Positions 1-7,357 of a stretch of DNA of 37,233 nucleotides are shown piece after piece (position 1 is the first letter of the stretch; every line of letters begins with the position of its first letter). The position numbers and the translations under genes were made by a program. Source of the stretch: Gilliamella sp. Choc5-1 (GTDB lineage: Bacteria; Pseudomonadota; Gammaproteobacteria; Enterobacterales; Orbaceae); NCBI RefSeq assembly GCF_001690595.1, contig NZ_LZHH01000011.1, positions 1 through 37,233 on the forward strand, given 5' to 3'. The notes under the pieces were generated by a model. The model worked only from the letters and a program-made list of their open reading frames with translations, was not told the DNA's origin and made no database searches.

Positions 1-653
1 CCTTATTGCGCTTACAAGGTGCGGCCTATGCCACTAAAATTGCTGAAAGTTTTCGTGATCAAGGATTTAACGTTTTATTGATTATGGACTCATTAACACG
101 TTATGCCATGGCACAACGTGAAATTGCCTTAGCCATTGGCGAGCCTCCTGCGACTAAAGGATATCCACCTTCAGTATTTGCAAAATTACCCGCACTAGTT
201 GAAAGAGCTGGTAATGACGAAAGCGGTAAAGGCGCAATTACTGCCTTTTATACAGTATTAACTGAAGGTGATGATCAACAAGATCCCATTGCTGATTCTG
301 CGCGAGCAATTTTAGATGGGCATATTGTCTTATCTCGAGCACTTGCCGAATCAGGGCACTATCCAGCTATTGATATTGAAGCCTCAATTAGCCGAGTTAT
401 GACCGACCTAACTGCACCGGAAGACGAAAAAAAATCACGATTATTTAAGCAACTTTTTTCAAGCTTTCAACGAAACCGTGATTTAATTAATGTTGGTGCT
501 TATGTAGCAGGTACCGATCCCTTATTAGACAAAGCAATAACGCTATATCCTGCAATGCAAAAATTTTTACAACAAGGTATTTACGAACACTGTAGTTATC
601 AAGATGCCTATCAACAATTGGCGGACATTGTGGCACCGCAATTAACTGGTTAG
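1..653 (+). CDS. fliI: Flagellum-specific ATPase FliI, C-terminal part (5' end outside window)
   Basis: This is the C-terminal half of the type III export ATPase that energises flagellar protein secretion at the cytoplasmic face of the basal body. The reading frame is already open at the window edge (first full codon at base 3), so the visible TTG near base 6 is not the start and the Walker A segment lies upstream. What is visible includes the Walker B-like [20 protein letters not shown] stretch and the following [14 protein letters not shown] and LVERAGN segments, all typical of FliI/SctN/F1-beta-type ATPases. The FliI assignment over type III secretion SctN rests on the neighbours, since fliJ, fliK and fliL-R follow in flagellar order. 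The TAG stop at 651-653 lies 12 bases before fliJ, so the two are probably co-transcribed and translationally linked. Confidence 0.93.
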   Translation, partial: LLRLQGAAYATKIAESFRDQGFNVLLIMDSLTRYAMAQREIALAIGEPPATKGYPPSVFAKLPALVERAGNDESGKGAITAFYTVLTEGDDQQDPIADSARAILDGHIVLSRALAESGHYPAIDIEASISRVMTDLTAPEDEKKSRLFKQLFSSFQRNRDLINVGAYVAGTDPLLDKAITLYPAMQKFLQQGIYEHCSYQDAYQQLADIVAPQLTG

Positions 654-665
654 GAGTAGTGTGCT

Positions 666-1127
666 GTGAATAAACATTCATCAAAAATAGCTTTTACTAC
701 ATTAAAAAAACTGGCACAAAAGTCGGTCGACGATAATTTAATGAAGCTAAAAAAAGCGAATGAAAATCAACAAAATGCACAATCACAACTTAATGTTTTA
801 ACGGATTATTATGTTGAATATCAACAAAAATTAAATAATGCCTTATCTGAGGGGATAAAAGGCAATGAGTTAAACAACTTTACATTATTTATTGCCTCTA
901 TTGAGCAAGGAATTGAGCAACAAAAAAAATTGTTGTTATCGTTAAATATCAAACAAAAGCAAATTATAAAAAACCTTAATCAATCACAAAAAAATGTAAA
1001 TACTTATACCACATTACTAAGCAAACAGCATAACCAATATTTACGACAGCAAAATCGTTTACAACAAAAACTGACAGATGAATTTGCACAATTACAATTA
1101 GCAAGGAGAATATTAAATGAATATTAA
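666..1127 (+). CDS. fliJ: Flagellar export protein FliJ
   Basis: FliJ is the small coiled-coil protein that sits in the FliI hexamer and helps move substrates and empty chaperones to the export gate. The 153-residue product is almost entirely charged and Q/N/K-rich helix, as expected, and begins with the family-like pattern TLKKLAQKSVDDNLMKL, comparable to ETLKDLAEKEVDDA in Salmonella. It starts with GTG at 666, supported by AGGAG at 652-656 with a 9-base spacer; that ribosome binding site overlaps the fliI stop. Its last 11 bases overlap fliK. Sequence identity within this family is always low, so position between fliI and fliK is an important part of the evidence. Confidence 0.88.
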   Translation: MNKHSSKIAFTTLKKLAQKSVDDNLMKLKKANENQQNAQSQLNVLTDYYVEYQQKLNNALSEGIKGNELNNFTLFIASIEQGIEQQKKLLLSLNIKQKQIIKNLNQSQKNVNTYTTLLSKQHNQYLRQQNRLQQKLTDEFAQLQLARRILNEY

Positions 1128-2292
1128 TCTGATTAATGATTTAAACCTTACCGCTTCTCGTCAATCAGAACTTGTTGAAACCGATGGTATGGCTAACGAT
1201 AATGATAGTTTTCAGCAATTATTGCAACTTAGCGAAAACCAAATAGAGCAAGATAAGCAACTATTTAATACTAAACTAAATGGCAAAGATGAAACACATG
1301 AAGATAATGACAACGATGCCAACATGTCTTTTATTGCCATTTATCCTTTTAATAACGCACCACAAGAGCAAATGCATTGTGCATTGCTTGATGTAGCACA
1401 ACATAGTGATATTGAGATTGATCAAAGTTTATCAATGACGGCTAACGTAAATACTAATTTATTAGGTGATTTATCGACCGATACAACAAATGAGCAGGCA
1501 ACGAAGTTGCTTTCTTCTATTTATGGTAGTGAAAACTTAATTAATAAGACAAACTCACAAATCGATGTCATGTCATTAGCGGATGATAAAAAAGAGGTAA
1601 AGTTAGGACATACTCGTAAGCAAGCTACAAACATTAAAGGTGAGATTAAAGTTAATATAAATCAAACAAAAAACAAGAAAAATGCGAGTGATATTAATCA
1701 AAGAATAGACAATTTCCAAGCTCAACTTACAACTAACAATCACGGTCAAGATATGACTGGACATCACAATAAAGAACTTTTGTTAACACCTAATACAAAT
1801 GGGCAGAGTTCGTTATTATCGCCAGCAAGTACTACGGTAAAGCCAGCGACAATAAACCTATCAACGCAAGTTAACAGCGAACAATGGAAAACTTCTTTAA
1901 CTGAGCAAATTGTGATGTTTAATCGCCAAAATCTTAAAACTGCCGAAATTAAACTACAGCCTAAAGAATTAGGATCTTTGCACATTAAACTTGAAATAAA
2001 TGACGATAAAATGAACCTGCATATGATGGCGGCACATCAAGTTGTTAAGGGGATGTTAGAATCAGCATTACCTTTTTTAAAAACCTCACTAGAACATCAA
2101 GGTATTACACTTGAACAGGCCAATATTGGTGACTTTTCGATGATGAATGATTCACAGCAATCGGCCATGCATCAGTCTAAAAAAAATAGCCAATCACAAA
2201 GAGAAATATCACTTGATACGACAGATGATAATATTGAGCCAATACTTTTTGAAAATCGCTCATTAAACTCAGCAATCAGCGTTCTTGCTTAA
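1117..2292 (+). CDS. fliK: Flagellar hook-length control protein FliK
   Basis: FliK is the secreted ruler that measures hook length and switches the export gate from hook to filament substrates. The 391-residue product has a long, low-complexity N/D/Q/T-rich N-terminal two thirds, expected of the ruler region, and a conserved C-terminal Flg_hook domain at about residues 260-345. In that domain the segments AEIKLQPKELGSLHIKLE, MNLHMMAAHQVVKGMLE and LPFLKTSLEHQGITLEQANI are typical. The start at 1117 has AAGGAG at 1103-1108 and overlaps the end of fliJ. In Salmonella fliK closes the fliFGHIJK operon; here too it is followed by a long gap before fliL. Confidence 0.9.
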   Translation: MNINLINDLNLTASRQSELVETDGMANDNDSFQQLLQLSENQIEQDKQLFNTKLNGKDETHEDNDNDANMSFIAIYPFNNAPQEQMHCALLDVAQHSDIEIDQSLSMTANVNTNLLGDLSTDTTNEQATKLLSSIYGSENLINKTNSQIDVMSLADDKKEVKLGHTRKQATNIKGEIKVNINQTKNKKNASDINQRIDNFQAQLTTNNHGQDMTGHHNKELLLTPNTNGQSSLLSPASTTVKPATINLSTQVNSEQWKTSLTEQIVMFNRQNLKTAEIKLQPKELGSLHIKLEINDDKMNLHMMAAHQVVKGMLESALPFLKTSLEHQGITLEQANIGDFSMMNDSQQSAMHQSKKNSQSQREISLDTTDDNIEPILFENRSLNSAISVLA

Positions 2293-2349
2293 AGATTAAA
2301 AGCATTATTTATTAGACAATTTATCAAGCACAATAGATTAAAGCGCTTA

Positions 2350-2374
2350 AATAGGTGATATTTTATTGCCTATT
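2350..2374 (+). terminator. Stem-loop after fliK, possible attenuator or weak terminator
   Basis: The arms AATAGGTGATA (2350-2360) and TATTGCCTATT (2364-2374) pair over 11 positions, two of them G-U, around a three-base TTT loop. It sits 58 bases after the fliK stop. The downstream bases (CTTCAAATCG) are only mildly T-rich, so full Rho-independent termination is doubtful. It matches the place where the Salmonella fliF-K and fliL-R transcripts are separated. Confidence 0.4.
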
Positions 2375-2403
2375 CTTCAAATCGATTTTAAAAATATGAT
2401 TTA

Positions 2404-2470
2404 TTATTCTTGTCGCTATAGACACTAAATGAATTGTAGATCCTTTAAAATATTATAGAGACAAGAATAA
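2404..2470 (+). promoter_or_regulatory. Long inverted repeat directly upstream of the fliL start
   Basis: TTATTCTTGTC (2404-2414) is an exact reverse complement of GACAAGAATAA (2460-2470). After one mismatch, CTATAG (2416-2421) pairs with TTATAG (2453-2458), the last pair being G-U. The loop is about 31 bases. The right arm ends two bases before the fliL ATG at 2473 and contains the only purine-rich stretch available as ribosome binding site. As RNA it would bury that site; as DNA it could be a protein-binding site of the fliL promoter region. The pairing is seen directly, the function is inferred. Confidence 0.5.
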
Positions 2471-2472
2471 AT

Positions 2473-2943
2473 ATGCCGACAACCAAAAAGAAATTAAGTA
2501 TTTTAAATTTATTTCTTATTCTTATTACACTGTTAGCAGTAGGCACTGCAGCTTATTTGTGGTTTCAAAAAGGTTCACACAGCAGCACAATTAAAGAGCC
2601 AGAAGAGCCTGAAGTCACATCGCCTGTATTTTTAACATTAAAGCCATTTACTATTTCAGTGCCTGTTTCGGAAGAACATATCGATATCAATAAAATGCTT
2701 TATTTCGGTATTGTCTTAAGAGTGGCGAATGAAAACCAAAAAACAGTGTTATTAGATTATTTACCTGAAGTAAGAAGTGATGTATTGCTTTTAACTTCAA
2801 AACAATATGTTAATAATCTAAAACAAGAAAAAGGAAAAATCGATTTACAAGAGCAGATAAAAATTGCCTTATCTCGACAATATGATGCAAAACATCTTGT
2901 TAAAATTGATGAAGTGCTATTTACTGATTTTATTATACGGTGA
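2473..2943 (+). CDS. fliL: Flagellar basal body-associated protein FliL
   Basis: FliL is a single-pass inner-membrane protein with a periplasmic domain that surrounds the stator and supports torque. The 156-residue product has a positively charged start (PTTKKK), one membrane segment at about residues 10-31 and a periplasmic domain containing VFLTLKPFTISVP and LYFGIVLRVAN, both recognisable FliL features, and it ends LVKIDEVLFTDFIIR as the family does. It opens the fliL-R block after a 180-base gap and is followed by fliM with five bases between. No strong Shine-Dalgarno sequence is free upstream: the purine-rich GAGACAAG lies within the inverted repeat at 2404-2470. Confidence 0.92.
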   Translation: MPTTKKKLSILNLFLILITLLAVGTAAYLWFQKGSHSSTIKEPEEPEVTSPVFLTLKPFTISVPVSEEHIDINKMLYFGIVLRVANENQKTVLLDYLPEVRSDVLLLTSKQYVNNLKQEKGKIDLQEQIKIALSRQYDAKHLVKIDEVLFTDFIIR

Positions 2944-2948
2944 TTAAC

Positions 2949-4007
2949 ATGTCTGATAAGCATGAATCAATAAGCCTTGATGAGCATAACAACGAAGAGC
3001 AAACCTTAGATTCTTCATTAACAAATGAAGAAAGTTCAGAGAGTAATTCAAAGGTTGACGCTTCATTTAATTTACCCACATTGGATAAAGCTCCCGATGT
3101 AAGACCTTATGATCTATCTGTCAAACATCGCTTTATTCCTGAACGCTTAACAGCGTTAGAAATCATTAATGAACGTTTTGCTCGGCAATTTCGAATTGGC
3201 TTATTTAACCGATTACGTCGTAATACTGATGTAATTGCTTCGCCTATAGAGCCGCTTACATTCAAAGAGTTTTCTGAAATTTCGCCAGCAACTTATTTAA
3301 ACCTAGTCCATCTTAATCCTTTAAGAGGCGCAAGCTTATTTTCATTTTCGCCCGAATTGGTTTTTATTATTGTTGATTCCTTATTTGGTGGCGATGGGCA
3401 TACGACTGAAATCGAAACAGAAGGGCGAGAATTTACGCACACTGAACAGCAAATTATTAAAAAAGTTTTAGAATTAGCATTAGTGATTTACCAAAATTCA
3501 TGGACAGATGTTTATTCGATCGAAACCGAATATGTTCGCTCTGAAATACAAAGTAAATTCACCAATATCACCAATTCGCCTGATGATATTGTATTAATAA
3601 GCAACTTTAAAGTTGAAGTCGGTCATAGTAAAGCAACTTTTTGTGTTTGCATTCCTTATTCAATGGTTGAACCTATCAAAGAGCTACTTATTAAACCACC
3701 GATTGAGCAACAAACTTACCAAGATGATAATGTTTGGATGAGCTCGTTAACTAGCGGAATCAAACAATCTGCGGTCGAATTAGTTGCTAATTTTGCTACT
3801 ATCAATACATCTGTAGCTAAATTATTAGCCTTAAAGACTGATGATGTTTTAATGATCGAAAAACCCACAAGTCTTGATGTCACCGTAGGAGGCGTCCCTA
3901 TCTTAACGGGAAATTATGGCAAAATGAATAAACAATATGCAATTCAAGTTGAACAGGTCATTAACCCTGTATTAGAGCAATTGAATGAAGGAGTTTTTAA
4001 TGACTGA
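2949..4007 (+). CDS. fliM: Flagellar motor switch protein FliM
   Basis: FliM forms the middle of the C-ring, joining FliG to FliN, and normally receives CheY-P at its N-terminus to reverse rotation. From about residue 50 the protein follows the family closely: DVRPYD, LTALEIINERFARQFRIGLFN, the FliG-contacting LFGGDG motif, REFTHTEQQ, IQSKFTNITNSPDDIV and a C-terminal SpoA domain. The N-terminal 45 residues are acidic and Ser/Asn/Glu-rich and do not show the usual LSQxEIDALLNG CheY-binding motif. I take ATG 2949, with GGTGA at 2939-2943 five bases upstream, over the GTG at 2940, which would overlap fliL. The 352-residue length is near the usual 330-340. The gene overlaps fliN by eight bases. 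Confidence 0.93.
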   Translation: MSDKHESISLDEHNNEEQTLDSSLTNEESSESNSKVDASFNLPTLDKAPDVRPYDLSVKHRFIPERLTALEIINERFARQFRIGLFNRLRRNTDVIASPIEPLTFKEFSEISPATYLNLVHLNPLRGASLFSFSPELVFIIVDSLFGGDGHTTEIETEGREFTHTEQQIIKKVLELALVIYQNSWTDVYSIETEYVRSEIQSKFTNITNSPDDIVLISNFKVEVGHSKATFCVCIPYSMVEPIKELLIKPPIEQQTYQDDNVWMSSLTSGIKQSAVELVANFATINTSVAKLLALKTDDVLMIEKPTSLDVTVGGVPILTGNYGKMNKQYAIQVEQVINPVLEQLNEGVFND

Positions 4008-4380
4008 TATCAAACAAAATAGTGATGACAAACAACCCACTAATCTAGCTAGCGACGAACTCAATGCTAAAGACGCTATTTTTGAAACACTATCGCCACA
4101 ACAAGCAGAAGATAAAAAAAATGATATCAATTTGATCCTTGATATTCCTGTAAATTTAAGTGTTGAATTAGGCAGAACCAAAATGGCTATTAAAGATCTC
4201 TTAAATCTAACCCAAGGATCGGTCATAGCTTTAGATGGTCAAATAGGTGAGCCATTAGATATATTAATTAACGGTTACTTAATTGCGCAAGGTGAAATTG
4301 TTGTTGTGGGTGATAACTACGGTGTACGCATTACCGACATTATTACTCCAGCAGAACGAGTAAGAAGATTGAGCCGCTAA
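4000..4380 (+). CDS. fliN: Flagellar motor switch protein FliN
   Basis: FliN is the lowest part of the C-ring and docks the FliH-FliI export ATPase complex. The 126-residue product has a short variable acidic N-terminus and then a SpoA domain nearly identical to that of enteric FliN, including DIPVNLSVELGRTKM, LNLTQGSVIALDG, LDILINGYLIAQGE and YGVRITDIITP, ending RLSR. I chose ATG 4000 because AAGGAG lies seven bases upstream; an in-frame ATG at 3985 lies inside fliM and lacks such a site. The overlap with fliM (8 bases) and the one-base TAATG overlap with fliO point to translational coupling. Confidence 0.94.
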   Translation: MTDIKQNSDDKQPTNLASDELNAKDAIFETLSPQQAEDKKNDINLILDIPVNLSVELGRTKMAIKDLLNLTQGSVIALDGQIGEPLDILINGYLIAQGEIVVVGDNYGVRITDIITPAERVRRLSR

Positions 4381-4811
4381 TGACAAGCAAACAATCCCAT
4401 TTAGAACAACCAACTGTTGGTACAACAAGTACCTTATTGGCGCCGTCTTCTGAATTAAATATCTATACCGAAGTAGGATCATCAATGGGGCTAATGCTAA
4501 TTGTGGTCATTGGTTTTATTTTATTATGTGGATGGCTAGCTAAACGAATGGGCTGGAAAAAAAAATCCCACCAATGGTTAGATATCAAAGCGACCTACAA
4601 CATTACTCCGAAAGAACGCATTATAATGGTTCATGTTGATAACCAATTATTAGTGGTTGGAGTTACGTCACAACAAATGACACTACTTCACACTGTTGAT
4701 GAACAACGCACTCAAACGCTACTTAAACAAAATGTGACAGGTAAAAACTCGGCTCAAAGTAATGCATTTCAACAAATATTACAAGCTGCGTTGAAAACCA
4801 AAAAGGAGTAA
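4380..4811 (+). CDS. fliO: Flagellar biosynthesis protein FliO
   Basis: FliO is a small membrane protein that stabilises assembly of the FliP ring in the export gate and is absent from the finished basal body. The 143-residue product has an N-terminal polar stretch, one membrane segment at about residues 36-54 and a cytoplasmic tail with ITPKERIIMVHVDNQLLVVGVT followed by LLHTV, the usual FliO signature (given here in part). The start codon shares a base with the fliN stop. FliO is poorly conserved between genera, but the position between fliN and fliP and the tail motif make the call safe. Confidence 0.9.
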   Translation: MTSKQSHLEQPTVGTTSTLLAPSSELNIYTEVGSSMGLMLIVVIGFILLCGWLAKRMGWKKKSHQWLDIKATYNITPKERIIMVHVDNQLLVVGVTSQQMTLLHTVDEQRTQTLLKQNVTGKNSAQSNAFQQILQAALKTKKE

Positions 4812-4817
4812 CAACAA

Positions 4818-5555
4818 GTGCGATCAAATTTAACTCTTTTGCTAAGCTTATTGTTATTTAGTCTACCAAGTTATGCGGAAACATCAGCACTATCTGCTAT
4901 AGCTCAACCACTCAGTAGTGGGCAAGGTTGGGCATTACCTGTTGAAACATTAGTATTTTTAAGCATACTCACTTTTATCCCTATCATATTACTATTGATG
5001 ACCAGCTTTACACGCATCATTATTGTACTAGGGTTATTACGCAATGCGCTTGGCACACAATCGGCACCACCCAATCAACTTATTTTGGGAATTGCACTTT
5101 TTATGACTTTTTTTATTATGTCACCAGTAGTTGATAAAATTTATGAAGAGGCTTATGTACCTTATTCGCAAAATCAAATCACTATGCAAGAAGGCTTAAC
5201 TAAAGCAGCCAAACCATTACAACAATTTATGTTAGCCCAAACTCGAGAAAACGACCTAGCACTATTTGTCAACATGTCTCACACCAATAACATTCAAACC
5301 CGTGACGATATTTCATTAAGAGTGCTTGTTCCTGCTTTTGTGGTAAGTGAATTAAAAACGGCATTTCAAATTGGCTTTACTGTTTTTATTCCTTTCTTAG
5401 TGATTGACCTTGTAGTTGCTAGCACACTTATGGCATTAGGTATGATGATGGTACCACCGGCAACTGTGTCTCTACCGTTTAAATTAATGTTATTTGTCTT
5501 GGCTGATGGATGGCATCTATTGCTAGGATCGTTAGCGCAAAGCTTTTTTAGTTGA
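4818..5555 (+). CDS. fliP: Flagellar export gate protein FliP
   Basis: FliP forms the pentameric core of the FliPQR export gate in the inner membrane. The 245-residue product begins with a cleavable signal peptide (hydrophobic core at residues 5-18, SYAE cleavage region near 18-21), as in Salmonella FliP, and then carries [32 protein letters not shown], a periplasmic loop, and [18 protein letters not shown] with four membrane segments. It starts with GTG at 4818, nine bases after GGAG at 4805-4808. FliQ follows eight bases after the stop. Confidence 0.95.
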   Translation: MRSNLTLLLSLLLFSLPSYAETSALSAIAQPLSSGQGWALPVETLVFLSILTFIPIILLLMTSFTRIIIVLGLLRNALGTQSAPPNQLILGIALFMTFFIMSPVVDKIYEEAYVPYSQNQITMQEGLTKAAKPLQQFMLAQTRENDLALFVNMSHTNNIQTRDDISLRVLVPAFVVSELKTAFQIGFTVFIPFLVIDLVVASTLMALGMMMVPPATVSLPFKLMLFVLADGWHLLLGSLAQSFFS

Positions 5556-5563
5556 GTCTCACC

Positions 5564-5833
5564 ATGTCACCAGAATATATAAGCACCTTAGCAATACAAG
5601 CAGTAAAAGTTGCTGCATCACTTGCAGGGCCAATATTGCTCGCTGCTTTAATTACAGGGCTTATTATTAGCTTATTGCAAGCAGCAACACAAATTAACGA
5701 AATGACATTATCGTTTATACCTAAAATTATTGCCGTCGTTGTAGTATTAACCCTATGGGGACCAACCATGTTATCAACCATGATTGACTATTTACAAACA
5801 GTCATTACTGACATACCTAATTTAACGCATTAA
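5564..5833 (+). CDS. fliQ: Flagellar export gate protein FliQ
   Basis: FliQ wraps around the FliP-FliR gate in several copies. The product from ATG 5564 has 89 residues, exactly the length of Salmonella FliQ, and begins MSPEYI, comparable to MTPESV. Two membrane helices are joined by the conserved LLQAATQINEMTLSFIPKI segment. A longer frame could open at the TTG at 5552, which overlaps the fliP stop, but the length match favours the ATG. FliR begins five bases after its stop. Confidence 0.95.
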   Translation: MSPEYISTLAIQAVKVAASLAGPILLAALITGLIISLLQAATQINEMTLSFIPKIIAVVVVLTLWGPTMLSTMIDYLQTVITDIPNLTH

Positions 5834-5838
5834 ATATA

Positions 5839-6633
5839 ATGGATTTTGATAGTAATACTTTATTTAATATTGATTTCTTTTCTTTTGTGCAAAATAGTTT
5901 TTTCCCTTTTGTGCGTATATTAGCGTTAATTACGACTGCGCCTATTTTTGGTGAAAAAGAGATCCCAAACCGTGTCAAAATAAGCCTAGCTTTACTTATT
6001 ACCATTTTACTACCGCTACCAAATCTTGAGAACAGCATCAAAATATACTCTTTGATGGGAGTTATGATCACAGCTCAACAAGTCATGATTGGCGTACTAA
6101 TTGGCTTTACTATGCAATTGGCATTTATGGTCATGAGGTTTGCTGGTGAATTGATTGGTATGCAAATGGGGCTAGGGATGGCAACTTTTTTTGACCCAAT
6201 CGGTGGGCCATCGACATCGGTATTATCACGCCTAATAAACCTTATTTCGTTATTAACGTTTTTGAATCTTGATGGACATTTATGGCTACTATATGGCATA
6301 TCAAACAGTTTTGACATTATTCCTATTGGACTAATTCCATTACAGGAAAATGGTTATTTGGTACTGATCGAAATTAGCAAATTACTATTTATTAACGGTA
6401 TTATGCTAGCGCTTCCCCTAATGACCTTACTGCTAATTGTCAATATATCACTAGGGCTACTTAACCGAATGACACCACAATTATCAATCTTTGTTGTCGG
6501 CTACCCTGCAACGCTATTATTAGGATTATGTATGCTCACTTACCTAATGACAACATTACCAGCATTTGTAGAATTTGTTTTTGAACAAATGTTTGAAAGA
6601 ATTTCGAACGTATTGTGGTATTTAAGATGGTGA
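5839..6633 (+). CDS. fliR: Flagellar export gate protein FliR
   Basis: FliR is the single-copy component that closes the FliP5Q4R1 export gate. The 264-residue product has about six to eight membrane segments and the family landmarks RILALITTAPIFGEKEIPNRVKI near residue 25, the LIGMQMGLGMATFFDP loop near residue 108, and LGLLNRMTPQLSIFVVGYPA near residue 208. It is the last flagellar gene in the window; flhB and flhA are not adjacent. No clear ribosome binding site precedes ATG 5839, so translation probably depends on coupling to fliQ five bases upstream. Confidence 0.95.
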   Translation: MDFDSNTLFNIDFFSFVQNSFFPFVRILALITTAPIFGEKEIPNRVKISLALLITILLPLPNLENSIKIYSLMGVMITAQQVMIGVLIGFTMQLAFMVMRFAGELIGMQMGLGMATFFDPIGGPSTSVLSRLINLISLLTFLNLDGHLWLLYGISNSFDIIPIGLIPLQENGYLVLIEISKLLFINGIMLALPLMTLLLIVNISLGLLNRMTPQLSIFVVGYPATLLLGLCMLTYLMTTLPAFVEFVFEQMFERISNVLWYLRW

Positions 6634-6640
6634 TGCTTAT

Positions 6641-6692
6641 AACGTATTGAATTAAAAAAACAAAATAAAAAACTCAATAAAATCAATACGTT
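6641..6692 (+). repeat. Inverted repeat after fliR
   Basis: AACGTATTGA (6641-6650) is the exact reverse complement of TCAATACGTT (6683-6692), with a 32-base A-rich loop. A further direct copy of AACGTATTG occurs at 6607-6615 inside the end of fliR. The following T6 run starts only about 10 bases later, so this is at best a weak terminator for the flagellar transcript. Confidence 0.35.
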
Positions 6693-6737
6693 TACTGACC
6701 GATTTTTTAGCAATAAATCGCATTAAGCCATTATGTT

Positions 6738-6779
6738 AAAAAAACTTTGTCAATACTGATAGGCCAGCATTGACAAAGT
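6738..6779 (-). terminator. Rho-independent terminator of the phnA-like gene
   Basis: An 11-base perfect stem (6744-6754 with 6769-6779), extended after a mismatch by three more pairs, is followed on the minus strand by a run of six or more T at 6738-6743. It begins 17 bases after the stop of the minus-strand gene at 6796. On the plus strand the tail is not T-rich, so it serves mainly the minus strand, although it could slow read-through from fliR. Confidence 0.85.
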
Positions 6780-6795
6780 ATTTAGCTTGTTTCTA

Positions 6796-7131
6796 TTAAG
6801 CCTTTTTAACAAAGCAGGCTTTTAGCATAATTTTCATACCATCAACTTTACAATCAATTTCGTGATCGCCTTCGACTAAACGAATGCCTTTCGCTTTAGC
6901 GCCTTTTTTAAGTACCGTTGACGATCCTTTTAATTTAAGATCTTTAGTCAAAATAATATCATCACCATCGGCAAGTAAGTTACCATTACTATCTTTGACT
7001 TGTAATCCATCGTCAGAAGCTGCAACTTCGTTTGGATCCCATTCATGCGCACATTCAGGACAAACATAAAAAGTACCATCGTGATAGGTGTGTTCAGACT
7101 GGCAAACAGGGCAATTAGGTATAGATTCCAT
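6796..7131 (-). CDS. yjdM: PhnA/YjdM family zinc-ribbon protein
   Basis: The 111-residue product matches E. coli YjdM (formerly PhnA) along its whole length. It has an N-terminal zinc ribbon with C7-x2-C10 and C24-x2-C27 (CPVC and CPECAHEW), then a small beta domain with [41 protein letters not shown] and [11 protein letters not shown]. Despite the old name, the E. coli protein is not part of the phosphonate uptake operon and its biochemical role is not established, so I give no reaction. It stands alone, opposite to the flagellar genes, and has its own terminator. No convincing Shine-Dalgarno sequence precedes the ATG. Confidence 0.9.
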   Translation of the reverse strand: MESIPNCPVCQSEHTYHDGTFYVCPECAHEWDPNEVAASDDGLQVKDSNGNLLADGDDIILTKDLKLKGSSTVLKKGAKAKGIRLVEGDHEIDCKVDGMKIMLKACFVKKA

Positions 7132-7312
7132 GGGTTATAATTTTTCCAAATTAAATAAAATGACGCTTACTATAGCAAAAAACGTTGTTAAGTCATAGCA
7201 TTCAGCACTAAGTTTATATTAGGTATTTTTATACATCGTTACTATCTGAATAGTTATTATTTAAAATAACTAAAAATAACTCATAAAAATTATTTATTTT
7301 ATTAGTATTTTT

Positions 7313-7343
7313 AGATGGTTGTTTTTATAAAAAACAACCATCT
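7313..7343. terminator. Perfect 14-base-pair hairpin between phnA-like gene and aldo/keto reductase
   Basis: AGATGGTTGTTTTT (7313-7326) is the exact reverse complement of 7330-7343, with a three-base ATA loop. It lies 14 bases beyond the stop of the minus-strand reductase gene. The T-rich tail (TTCTTATTTATT) is on the plus-strand side, while the minus-strand tail is A-rich, so the orientation is unusual for a terminator of the reductase gene. The stem itself may still stop or stabilise that transcript. Confidence 0.55.
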
Positions 7344-7357
7344 TTCTTATTTATTAA

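Noticed and set aside
1-6633. Non-flagellar type III secretion cluster
   Set aside because: fliJ, fliK, fliL and fliO with the exact flagellar order, and FliN/FliM of switch type, favour the flagellum.
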